DNA of 25,643 bases from JAKQDP01 sp964536975 (GTDB lineage: Bacteria; Patescibacteriota; Patescibacteriia; 2-01-FULL-39-33), in assembly GCA_964536975.1 (NCBI GenBank), contig CAZHYS010000013.1, positions 1-25,643 on the forward strand. The letters run 5' to 3'. Positions 1 through 6,886 of the stretch are shown here, piece by piece; position 1 is the stretch's first letter, and every line of letters begins with the position of its first letter. The notes beneath the pieces were generated by a model. It made no database searches. It was not told the origin of the DNA and saw only the letters and a list, made by a program, of their open reading frames with translations. The position numbers and the translations under genes are program-made.

Positions 1-59
1 ATTATCTATTATGAGTATATACCCAAAATAAAACTTTGTCAAGAGAGATTTATCCACTA

Positions 60-88
60 TTGACAAACATTTATAAATATGATATAAT
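60..88 (+). promoter_or_regulatory. Sigma70-type promoter of the secreted-protein gene
   Basis: A perfect -35 TTGACA (60-65) and a perfect -10 TATAAT (83-88) are separated by exactly 17 bp. Transcription would start near 95, leaving a 5' leader of about 55 nt before the ATG at 151. This is the best consensus promoter in the window and suggests strong expression, as expected for an abundant surface protein. Confidence 0.85.
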
Positions 89-150
89 TATATATTAATC
101 ATAAAAACCTAAGTTTTTCCAATTTTTGACTAAATTTAAACAAATCTCAT

Positions 151-2871
151 ATGAATAAAATCAAAAACAATCTCTTGGCCGCTTCTTTGCTTGCTTTTTT
201 TGTTTTTGCCTCAATTCTATTTTTTACCGTTCCGGCGGCTCAAGCGACAGACATTCCCCTGCTCGTCAAGAGCCCTGATTCTAATGCCATTTATTTTGTC
301 AGTGAAAAATTGAACGCCAAAAAGCTCATCAACAGCGAAGCAGTGTTTTTGTCTTATGGCGACAAATGGGAATGGGTCAAAATCGTCTCCCAGGCGACAA
401 TTGACTCCTACGCTGATGTCCGCTTGGTCAAAACCGAAAACAGCAACGACGTCTATTATATTTCCAAAGGGACCAAGCGCCTGATTCCGTCGCCGGAAAT
501 CTTCGCTTCACTCGGCTTCAACTGGAATGAAATCTTGACCATCAATCAGGCCGACTTGGACAGCTATCAGACCGAGTCGCCTCTCGGCGCCGGTATCACC
601 ATCGCTTCCGAAAGCTCCGCTGCCGACAACGAACTCGTTGTCTTGCTCGTGGACGAACAGCTGGCGACTGTGGTCGTGCCGGATAATGTCTGGTTTAATT
701 TCACCAAAATCAAATTCCAGTCAAACAGCGACGAGCCGATCTATATCAATGGCCTGACTATCACTCTTTATGGTCTCAATAATGGCGATCAGCAAATCGG
801 CGAAATCTATCTGACCGATTTGGACGACGAATCGCTTGGTGCCAAACAGACTTTCCGCGGCCGGCGGGCGACTTTTGATTTTTCAGCCGCGCCGCTTGTC
901 ATCCCGGCCGGCGCCACTCGCACCGTCAAGGTCTGGACCAGTGCCCTATTGCCGAATATTTATGTCGGCTTCGGTATTGAATCCATGGACCACATTTATA
1001 CCACGGCCGAGGTCAAAGGCGCTTTCCCAATCAAGAGTTATCAATACCGCGTCGTCAACCGAACCGGGCTGGCTGGGCAGGTCAAAGCGGAGAGCGTGAA
1101 AATCTCCGACAACCTGCGCGATGTTGTCATCGGCGCCGAAAACCAATTGATTACCAAATTCAAGCTTACCGAAGAATCCGGACAACAAGATATCTTGGTC
1201 AAAAAACTGATTCTCACCCGAAAAGGCAACTTTGATGATGCCAACCTGATTAATATTGATCTGGTTGACGAAAAGAACAAAGTGCTGGCGACGGCGGCCG
1301 AAATGAAAAACGGCCAAATCGTCTTTGACTTGTCAAAAAATCCATTCAAAATCACTGCCGGCCGCGCGGCGACCTTATCAGTAAGAGGCGACTTTGTCAG
1401 TGGCCAATACCAAACTCTGCAGCTGGTCATTAGCAGCCAGACCGATTTGGTGCTGGAAGGCGAAGACTACGGCTATCGCCTGTTGGCGCAAGGCACGTTC
1501 CCGATTGGCGCCGAAGGAGCTTCCACTTTCAACAAAGTCCGGCCGATTTTGCCGGCGGTGTCTATCTTTGCCAATTATTATGACCAAACCAATACTGTCG
1601 TGGCCGGCGGCAAAAATATCCTGCTCGGCAAATTCTCTGTCCGCGCCAAAGGCGAACAGTTGGAATTTGAAAGCTTCCAACTCAAAATCAATCGCCAAGG
1701 CGACTACAATCTGACTGACAATATCATTATCAAACTCGGCGGCGAAAATATCGCTGAATTCCGCGCCAGTGATTTTGCCAATACTTTCAGCATGATCGGT
1801 TTTGATCAGGATGTTATCCTCAAAGAAAATAAAACTTATGAATTTGAAATCTACGGCAGTGTGGATGATCGCGCCGCCAATACCGACGCTTACCAGCTCG
1901 TTGTCGGCCACTTGAATCTCCACAATGCTAATAATGATTACTTTGGCGACAATCTGGAAATGGCCGGCGGCACCATCCGGGTCAAAACCCTGGAAGCGAA
2001 AATCTCCGCTAACGCCAAATATTCCAGTTTGGCGGTCATCGCCGGCAAAGCCAAGCAGGCGGTCGCTAGTTTCAATTTGACTGTCGGCGCCGCGGAAAAT
2101 ACGGAACTGGCCAGCGTGACTGTTGAAAACACTGCCGGCAATTATTTTTATGACAAATTATATCTGCGCATCGGCGGCCGCGTCGTTGCCACCTTGGAAA
2201 ATTCCGTTTCTTCGCCGCACATCTTCACTTTGGCCAAACCTTACAAATTGACCAAAGGAAAAACTTACCTTATGGAAATTTACGCTGATGTTCTGCCTGA
2301 CGCTCATGGCGACACGACCAGCTTCAATGTGATTGACCTGATTATTACAGGCAAGAATTCACAAGTTGGCGCCAATGTCAGCGGACTGCCGGCGGCCGGT
2401 CAACCAGTCTTGTCCTTGGTATCAAATCTGACCATCAGCCAATCAGCCAATGGCGCGACGATTATCGCCGGCGCGAAAAATCAGAAAATCGCCACTTTGA
2501 CGATTGCCAACAACTCGGCGGAAAAAGTCAAGATCAAAGAATTGTATGTCTACCAAACCGCCGACAGCGACGAATTTTCTTACGAAGCGGGATTCAGCAA
2601 TCTGCGAATGATCGTCTCTGGCGGCACCAAACGGCTCGGCAAGTCCGTCAAAAAACCGCTCTATGGCGGCAACAATCTCGGCGGCTTTACTCTAAATGCC
2701 GGACAGACTGTTTCCCTTGACTTGTTGGTAGATACGACTGCTACCGCGGCCGGAAAGACCATCTCTTTGACCGCTCAAGACATTATCGCCGTCGGCCTCA
2801 CCTCCAAGGAATCTCCGGCGCTAAATCTGACCGGAGAGATCGGACAGATCACTGTCAATTCCCTGGAATAA
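151..2871 (+). CDS. Secreted surface protein with duplicated N-terminal module and beta-sandwich repeats
   Basis: The 906-aa product begins with a signal peptide: Lys-rich start, hydrophobic core at about residues 8-27, and an AQA|TD cleavage site after residue 32. Residues ~35-140 are two copies of a ~50-aa module of the form LVKxxxSNxxYxxS..K.LI.S...F.S.G..W..I, ending in a DSY motif. I recognise this module as common in secreted CPR proteins, but its function is not known to me. Residues ~160-906 are several beta-rich units of roughly 150 aa, each with a pattern like L.IGG..VA followed by L..GKTY..EIYADV. No catalytic motif, C-terminal anchor or sortase signal is visible. A cell-surface or S-layer-associated structural or adhesive role is likely but inferred. 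The gene stands alone between its own promoter and terminator. Confidence 0.85.
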   Translation: MNKIKNNLLAASLLAFFVFASILFFTVPAAQATDIPLLVKSPDSNAIYFVSEKLNAKKLINSEAVFLSYGDKWEWVKIVSQATIDSYADVRLVKTENSNDVYYISKGTKRLIPSPEIFASLGFNWNEILTINQADLDSYQTESPLGAGITIASESSAADNELVVLLVDEQLATVVVPDNVWFNFTKIKFQSNSDEPIYINGLTITLYGLNNGDQQIGEIYLTDLDDESLGAKQTFRGRRATFDFSAAPLVIPAGATRTVKVWTSALLPNIYVGFGIESMDHIYTTAEVKGAFPIKSYQYRVVNRTGLAGQVKAESVKISDNLRDVVIGAENQLITKFKLTEESGQQDILVKKLILTRKGNFDDANLINIDLVDEKNKVLATAAEMKNGQIVFDLSKNPFKITAGRAATLSVRGDFVSGQYQTLQLVISSQTDLVLEGEDYGYRLLAQGTFPIGAEGASTFNKVRPILPAVSIFANYYDQTNTVVAGGKNILLGKFSVRAKGEQLEFESFQLKINRQGDYNLTDNIIIKLGGENIAEFRASDFANTFSMIGFDQDVILKENKTYEFEIYGSVDDRAANTDAYQLVVGHLNLHNANNDYFGDNLEMAGGTIRVKTLEAKISANAKYSSLAVIAGKAKQAVASFNLTVGAAENTELASVTVENTAGNYFYDKLYLRIGGRVVATLENSVSSPHIFTLAKPYKLTKGKTYLMEIYADVLPDAHGDTTSFNVIDLIITGKNSQVGANVSGLPAAGQPVLSLVSNLTISQSANGATIIAGAKNQKIATLTIANNSAEKVKIKELYVYQTADSDEFSYEAGFSNLRMIVSGGTKRLGKSVKKPLYGGNNLGGFTLNAGQTVSLDLLVDTTATAAGKTISLTAQDIIAVGLTSKESPALNLTGEIGQITVNSLE

Positions 2872-2893
2872 ATTAATTTCTTAAATAAACTGC

Positions 2894-2923
2894 AAAAACA
2901 TCCGCCACGGCGGATGTTTTTTA
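2894..2923. terminator. Rho-independent terminator, probably bidirectional
   Basis: A 12-bp stem (AAAAACATCCGC paired with its complement) closes a 4-nt loop, and the stem runs into a T tract on the plus strand and an A tract on the other side. It lies 22 nt after the stop of the secreted-protein gene. Because the symporter gene converges on it from the right, it could stop transcripts from both directions. Confidence 0.85.
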
Positions 2924-2929
2924 TTCGCT

Positions 2930-3090
2930 CCCAATTCCAATTTTCCGCAAACTTGCGGCAACGCCTTGCCTAATTTAATCCACAAATCCAAAAAGCGAAA
3001 TCTGACCAGATGAATAATCCGCCGCTAAGGGCGGTGGGTTATAGACAGCTCACAGGAAAAAAATTTCCTCCCCTTGAACCCCTCCATTTT
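2930..3090. other. Intergenic stretch with small GC hairpins, no gene seen
   Basis: This gap holds three short stem-loops: CCGCAA/TTGCGG at 2945-2958, CCGCC/GGCGG at 3019-3034, and GGAAA/TTTCC at 3055-3068. No open reading frame is convincing. The middle hairpin followed by GGTGGGTTAT vaguely resembles the subterminal hairpins of IS200/IS605 elements, but no transposase is present to support that. Confidence 0.4.
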
Positions 3091-3160
3091 TTGCCTGCTC
3101 GCTTTAGAACCGGAATCAGTTAGTTCGATTTTATTTGGAAATCAAGAATCGTTTTGTGTT
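3091..3160 (+). repeat. Left copy of the 70-bp inverted repeat bounding the symporter cassette
   Basis: The reverse complement of 3091-3160 aligns without gaps to 5637-5706, with 10 mismatches in 70 positions. The inner end includes the last codons and the stop of the symporter gene (stop at 3131-3133). The outer end is 3091. Confidence 0.85.
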
Positions 3161-4474
3161 TATTTTTTGATAAAAAATCATTAACAATAAAACGACAAGG
3201 GCTGATACGCTCGGAATCATGGTTGTTAGAGGATTATCAGTTATAAATTTAAAAACTAAGCCCAAAATAAAGACCAGGATTCCTATTAACAAAAACACAT
3301 TCATTTGATTGGAATTTAGTTTAAATATAAAAGAGACCAAAACCGCAACGCCTATTATTGAAACCAGCGAAATAAGCGCGAATACGGAAGATAGGAAAGA
3401 AAATAAATATAAAGAAGCAAAAGTTGAAGCAATAATACCAATTAACATAAAATATCTTGTATGAGAAATTGATAAATTGTCTGCTTTTTTCAGTCGCATA
3501 GCTAATGTGCCAAAAGCGAATGCGCTTGAATCGATTGTTCCCATAAATGCCGCAATAAGAGAAACGATCAATAATGAACTTAACCACTTTGGTAAAGTGC
3601 TAAGGATGTCTACAATAAAAAGATTTGTCGGATCAGTAGTAATCATTCCGGAAAGTTTGAAATTTACCCCCAAGTAGGCGATTGAACCAGCTACAAGCAT
3701 TAATAGAATAAAGGCAAAAATCAAACCCCTTTTAAGAGATTCTGCGTTCTTGGCTGCAAAAACTCTCTGAAAACTCTCGGCTTGTCCAAGCAAGCTAAAA
3801 AACTGTACCAAAGATAGGCCAATAGCAAACCAAAATTGCGACAGATCAAACGCGGATGGTATTTTTTCAACACTAACATTAACTGGAAAAAAGAAAATAA
3901 TTAAAACTATTGGCAACATTAAAAAACCTTGGAATATGTCAGTTTTAACAGAGGCCTTAAAACCCCCAAACCAAAGATACAAGCAAACTATGCCGGTAGT
4001 AAGTAAAAGAGCTGGTATTTTCTCTATCTCCAATAGAGCAGAAAAAAGACCAGTGTTAATAAATATTTGCAAAATTAAAAATAGCAAAAGTCCACCGAGT
4101 AAAATAATATTGATTCCAATTCGACTTAAAGCACCATATTGCAAACCAAAAAAATCACCGATGGATAGCAAATTATGATCTCTTTGTAATGCTGATAGTC
4201 TTTTTTTATACAAAAAATACAAAACAACAAAAGCCAAGCCAGCCCCGACAAAAGCCATTAAATACCAAAAACCATATAAATAGGCAAAAGTTACACCAAT
4301 AACAAAATTGTATCCTGTTAATAATGAAGCAAATGTTGTAAACGTTGATTCGGTTGCAGACAAATTTTTTGCGCTGTTTATATATTCTTCTGGCGTCTCA
4401 TGACGAGATGAGAAGAAGGTTATTACTGTCAGAGCAATTAGATAAAGCAATGAGTAGATAATTACTAACGACAT
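3131..4474 (-). CDS. Sodium:solute symporter family (SSS) transporter
   Basis: The 447-aa product is almost entirely hydrophobic helices (about 12). It follows the SSS pattern: a first helix, then YINSAKNLSATEST, then a Gly/Ser/Thr-rich second helix around FTTFASLLTGYNF (the unwound Na+-site helix in this family), and a later segment ADNLSISHTRYF facing the cytoplasm. The family couples Na+ entry to uptake of proline, sugars, pantothenate, acetate and similar solutes; the substrate cannot be read here. It is shorter than the usual ~480-530 aa, mainly at the C-terminus, which is encoded inside the flanking inverted repeat. The gene is much more AT-rich than the genes around the cassette, which suggests acquisition. 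The divergent TrmB-like gene next door is a plausible regulator. Confidence 0.88.
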   Translation of the reverse strand: MSLVIIYSLLYLIALTVITFFSSRHETPEEYINSAKNLSATESTFTTFASLLTGYNFVIGVTFAYLYGFWYLMAFVGAGLAFVVLYFLYKKRLSALQRDHNLLSIGDFFGLQYGALSRIGINIILLGGLLLFLILQIFINTGLFSALLEIEKIPALLLTTGIVCLYLWFGGFKASVKTDIFQGFLMLPIVLIIFFFPVNVSVEKIPSAFDLSQFWFAIGLSLVQFFSLLGQAESFQRVFAAKNAESLKRGLIFAFILLMLVAGSIAYLGVNFKLSGMITTDPTNLFIVDILSTLPKWLSSLLIVSLIAAFMGTIDSSAFAFGTLAMRLKKADNLSISHTRYFMLIGIIASTFASLYLFSFLSSVFALISLVSIIGVAVLVSFIFKLNSNQMNVFLLIGILVFILGLVFKFITDNPLTTMIPSVSALVVLLLMIFYQKINTKRFLISK

Positions 4475-4497
4475 AATTTTCTATATTTTATAAATTA

Positions 4498-4515
4498 AAA
4501 TTAATCGATTAATTT
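4498..4515. promoter_or_regulatory. 18-bp perfect palindrome upstream of the symporter (candidate operator)
   Basis: AAATTAATC/GATTAATTT is a perfect palindrome ending 24 bp before the symporter ATG. A weak minus-strand promoter (TTAACA at 4521-4516 as -35, TAATTT or TATAAA about 17 bp on as -10) would place this palindrome in the spacer. That is a usual position for a repressor operator. The binding protein is unknown; the neighbouring TrmB-like regulator is the obvious candidate. Confidence 0.45.
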
Positions 4516-4524
4516 GTTAAATTA

Positions 4525-4566
4525 TGTGTGTTCATTTTTTGACTTCTACTAAAAAATGAACACACA
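4525..4566. terminator. Perfect 16-bp stem-loop between zinc-ribbon gene and symporter
   Basis: The arms 4525-4540 and 4551-4566 are exactly complementary around a 10-nt loop. It lies just after the stop of the small zinc-ribbon gene in its direction of transcription and before the symporter. The stem ends in A/T runs next to the loop rather than a U tract after it, so it is not a classical terminator. It may act as an attenuator, an mRNA stabiliser or a binding site. Confidence 0.5.
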
Positions 4567-4582
4567 AGTGAAAAACCACCGT

Positions 4583-4795
4583 TCAAAATCTGTCGTATCC
4601 TCCGTCAGTTCCTTCCCATTCCGCCCGCGCGACTTTTTTGCCAATTTCCGTGTGCTTGTTTTGCGTCGGGCAATTATGGGAATGCCGGCCGTTATCTTCT
4701 CCGCAATAGCGGCAGGTAAATCGCCCATCATTTTTAAAGATATGCCCGACACCAATACCACAACCATCCCTAAAACCTGGATTTATCTTCGACAT
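4583..4795 (-). CDS. Small zinc-ribbon protein of unknown function
   Basis: The 70-aa product contains CRYCGE followed by HSHNCP, giving a CxxC...HxxxC set of likely Zn ligands, plus an upstream Cys in DGCGIG. The start is decided by a good Shine-Dalgarno AAAGGAGA (4810-4803) lying 8 nt before ATG 4795; in-frame TTG 4801 and GTG 4798 are closer to it and less likely. It is visibly richer in GC than the symporter and regulator around it. Many CPR genomes carry similar tiny ribbon proteins. Its role (nucleic-acid or protein binding) is not known. It sits inside the inverted-repeat cassette, upstream of and co-directional with the symporter. Confidence 0.6.
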   Translation of the reverse strand: MSKINPGFRDGCGIGVGHIFKNDGRFTCRYCGEDNGRHSHNCPTQNKHTEIGKKVARAEWEGTDGGYDRF

Positions 4796-4918
4796 CACCA
4801 ATTCTCCTTTCTTGATTGATTTTGAATAATTTTATAATACCACATATTAATTGAATTTTGACGGAAAATTTCTGTAAACAAAAATTCCCTTATTTAAAGG
4901 GTTTATGTTTAAGGTTTA

Positions 4919-4947
4919 TTGACAAAAGTTTTGCCAATAGGTAAAGT
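4919..4947 (+). promoter_or_regulatory. Promoter of the TrmB-like gene with overlapping palindrome; leaderless start
   Basis: TTGACA (4919-4924) and TAAAGT (4942-4947) are 17 bp apart, so transcription would begin at about the ATG at 4954. No Shine-Dalgarno precedes that ATG, so the mRNA is probably leaderless. The -35 is embedded in a near-perfect inverted repeat (TTGACAAAA g TTTTGCCAA, 4919-4937, one mismatch), a good candidate operator for autorepression. Confidence 0.6.
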
Positions 4948-4953
4948 ATCATT

Positions 4954-5655
4954 ATGCATAAATTAGACGAAAAAATAACGAAACTATTAGACAATAAACC
5001 AACGCATTCTTCGGAAATTGCGAGAAATCTTGGTGTACTAAGAACCACTGTCCAATATCGCTTAAGAAGAATGGAAGTATCTGGAATAGTGAAAAGCTCT
5101 AAATTGGGAAGAAAAACGATGTGGAAGCTTAATTTTAATAAAGGACATAATAAAAATTTTTTCAGAATTTATAAAGAAGCAGACATATATAAAGCCTACG
5201 AACAAATCTTAGACTTACCAAAAAATTCAATAATACTAGCAGTTCAAGGCAGCGACGGAGCCGATAAAGAATTTCTTTCTCTACCCATTACCTTTATTAA
5301 AAAAGCTCATCGAATCCTTAAAAAAAGAAACATTATATTAAAAGGCATAAGTAACGAAAAAGCGCTGGGCGTTTTTAATGATATAGATAGTGAAACTAGT
5401 AAATCACACATAGGGAGAACATTGAGTACAAAATTTTTTTCAGGAGATGTCTTTCTAGGTTCCGGAGAAATTATGTCAACGAAAAAAATACTTATGCTCT
5501 CTAACCCAAAATCAAAAATGGCGATAGTAGTCAAAGACAGACAAATTGCCAGAATTGTATACGAAACTCTCGAATTATTATTTGATAGGTTGGATGAATG
5601 TAGGGTCTTTGATTTAAATTATTTTCTACGTGCTAAAACACAAAACAATCCTTGA
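4954..5655 (+). CDS. TrmB-like winged-helix transcriptional regulator
   Basis: The 233-aa protein starts with a winged helix-turn-helix (residues ~1-65: KITKLLDNKPTHSSEIARNL, then the recognition helix LRTTVQYRLRRMEVSGIV). It continues with a ~150-aa effector-like domain that includes ILMLSNPKSKMAIVVKD followed by ARIVYETLELLFDRL. This arrangement is that of TrmB-type regulators, in which the C-terminal half senses a small ligand such as a sugar. It is divergent from the symporter and shares its AT-rich composition and cassette, so control of that transporter is the natural guess. Its last codons (AKTQNNP, stop 5653-5655) are encoded by the inner end of the right inverted repeat, in a reading frame different from that used by the symporter at the other end. 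Confidence 0.75.
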   Translation: MHKLDEKITKLLDNKPTHSSEIARNLGVLRTTVQYRLRRMEVSGIVKSSKLGRKTMWKLNFNKGHNKNFFRIYKEADIYKAYEQILDLPKNSIILAVQGSDGADKEFLSLPITFIKKAHRILKKRNIILKGISNEKALGVFNDIDSETSKSHIGRTLSTKFFSGDVFLGSGEIMSTKKILMLSNPKSKMAIVVKDRQIARIVYETLELLFDRLDECRVFDLNYFLRAKTQNNP

Positions 5656-5706
5656 TTTCCAAACAAAATCGAACCATCTGATTCCAGTTTCAAAGCGAGT
5701 GGGCAA
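5637..5706 (-). repeat. Right copy of the 70-bp inverted repeat bounding the symporter cassette
   Basis: This is the partner of 3091-3160 (60 of 70 positions identical, no indels). The best conserved block reads CTTGATTTCC from 5651. The repeat begins inside the regulator's last codons and ends 10 bp before the tandem ATTCCTA-type repeats that precede the next promoter. Confidence 0.85.
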
Positions 5707-5735
5707 AGTCCCTAATTCCTAATTCCTAGTCCCCG

Positions 5736-5744
5736 TGTTATAAT
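5736..5744 (+). promoter_or_regulatory. Extended -10 promoter of the DUF2090 gene; leaderless start
   Basis: TGTTATAAT is an extended -10 element (TGn plus a perfect TATAAT at 5739-5744), and there is no good -35. The ATG at 5753 lies 8 nt after the -10, so the transcript should start at or within 2-3 nt of the start codon. No Shine-Dalgarno is present. Confidence 0.65.
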
Positions 5745-5752
5745 ACATCCAT

Positions 5753-6628
5753 ATGAACAAGCCACTGATAATTTTACCATTTGACCATCGCGGATCTTTT
5801 TTGCGCGATATCTTAAAAGTGGAAAAAATACCGACTTGGCGCGATCGCCGGAAGACATCCGAGCTAAAACAAATTATTTTTGACGGCTTTCTCCTGGCGC
5901 GGCGACAAGTTGACCGGCCAGAGCGGTTGGCTATTTTGGTTGACGAGGAATATGGCCAAAAAATAATCCGTCAAGCAAAAAATAATAGAATCACTATTTC
6001 CTTGCCAGTAGAAAAAAGCCAGACTGACGAATTTCAGTTTGATTATGGCGCCAAATTTTATCGCCATATCAAAAAATTTCGCCCCGATTATGTCAAGGCG
6101 CTGGTTCGCTACAACCCGGGAGAAAAAGAAAAAAACCGACGCCAGCTCGCCAAGTTAAAAACTTTGAGCGATTATTGCCGCCACAACAAGTATCCGCTTA
6201 TCTTTGAGCTTTTGGTCCCGCCGACAGACAAGGATTTGAAATTAGCCGGCTCGCGAAAAGATTATGACCGCAAATTAAGAGCCGGGCGCACTGCCGCGGC
6301 AATCAAAGAAATCCGCCAACAAGTCAAAACGACGATTTGGAAATTGGAAGGGTTTGACGATGTTGCGTCTTGCCGCCGAGCGCTAAAAAGCGTCGGCCAA
6401 AACGAAAAAATTATCGTTCTGGGACGCGGCGAAAATAAACGCCAGGTGGAAAGCTGGCTCGCTGTCGCCAAAAATTTTCCGGCGATAATCGGTTTTGCCA
6501 TCGGCCGGACCATTTTCTTGCGACCCCTCCAACAATACGTCGCCAAGAAAAAGACCAAAAAAGAAACTGTCGCCATTATCGCCAAAAATTTCCGATACTT
6601 CATTGATTATTGGGACAATTTGAAATAA
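5753..6628 (+). CDS. DUF2090 (IolC C-terminal-like) predicted sugar-phosphate aldolase
   Basis: The 291-aa protein shows the DUF2090 signatures in order: ILPFDHRGSF at the N-terminus, AILVDEEYG (~residue 60), VEKS, KALVRYNPG (~115), WKLEGFDD (~200), VLGRGENKRQVESWL (~225) and GFAIGRTIF near the end. In inositol catabolism this domain is fused to the kinase IolC in some bacteria. There it is thought to cleave 2-deoxy-5-keto-gluconate 6-phosphate; it has a KDPG/class I aldolase-like barrel in which the Lys of WKLEG is a good Schiff-base candidate. Here it stands alone, with no other iol gene near, so the substrate is open. It lies between the symporter cassette and the gpmI operon with its own promoter and terminator. 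Confidence 0.8.
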   Translation: MNKPLIILPFDHRGSFLRDILKVEKIPTWRDRRKTSELKQIIFDGFLLARRQVDRPERLAILVDEEYGQKIIRQAKNNRITISLPVEKSQTDEFQFDYGAKFYRHIKKFRPDYVKALVRYNPGEKEKNRRQLAKLKTLSDYCRHNKYPLIFELLVPPTDKDLKLAGSRKDYDRKLRAGRTAAAIKEIRQQVKTTIWKLEGFDDVASCRRALKSVGQNEKIIVLGRGENKRQVESWLAVAKNFPAIIGFAIGRTIFLRPLQQYVAKKKTKKETVAIIAKNFRYFIDYWDNLK

Positions 6629-6638
6629 TATTCAAAAT

Positions 6639-6667
6639 AAAAACACCCCCTCAGCGGGGAGTTTTTT
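6639..6667 (+). terminator. Rho-independent terminator after the DUF2090 gene
   Basis: AAAAAC pairs with GTTTTT around a second short CCCC/GGGG stem with one A-A mismatch and a small loop, and a run of six T follows. It starts 11 nt after the stop codon. Confidence 0.75.
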
Positions 6668-6886
6668 GTTTTAATTTCCAATTCACAATTTTAAATTTAA
6701 AATTTACAATAATTTTCCAATCCGCCGCGGCGGACAATTTTAAAACGGCAATGGTTGAATTGTCTCATTGTTATATTGTTGGGTGCTGACTCTAAATTCG
6801 GGAGTTAATAACAATTTGACAATTTAACAATATAACAATTAATCAATTTAACTTTATAAACTTTACGAACTTTATAGACTTTAGAC
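6668..6886. other. AT-rich intergenic stretch with inverted and tandem repeats
   Basis: No gene is seen. The stretch contains the palindrome CCGCCGCGGCGG (6722-6733) and a 14-bp perfect inverted repeat (6767-6780 with 6826-6839). It also contains four tandem copies of a 9-bp unit, AACTTTATA / AACTTTACG / AACTTTATA / GACTTTAGA (6850-6885), directly after the gpmI stop. The inverted repeat could help end the gpmI transcript but lacks a clear U tract. Confidence 0.5.

Noticed and set aside
3010..3060. Remnant of an IS200/IS605 element end
   Set aside because: Only a short hairpin followed by GGTGGGTTAT suggests it. No TnpA or TnpB remains and no second end was found.
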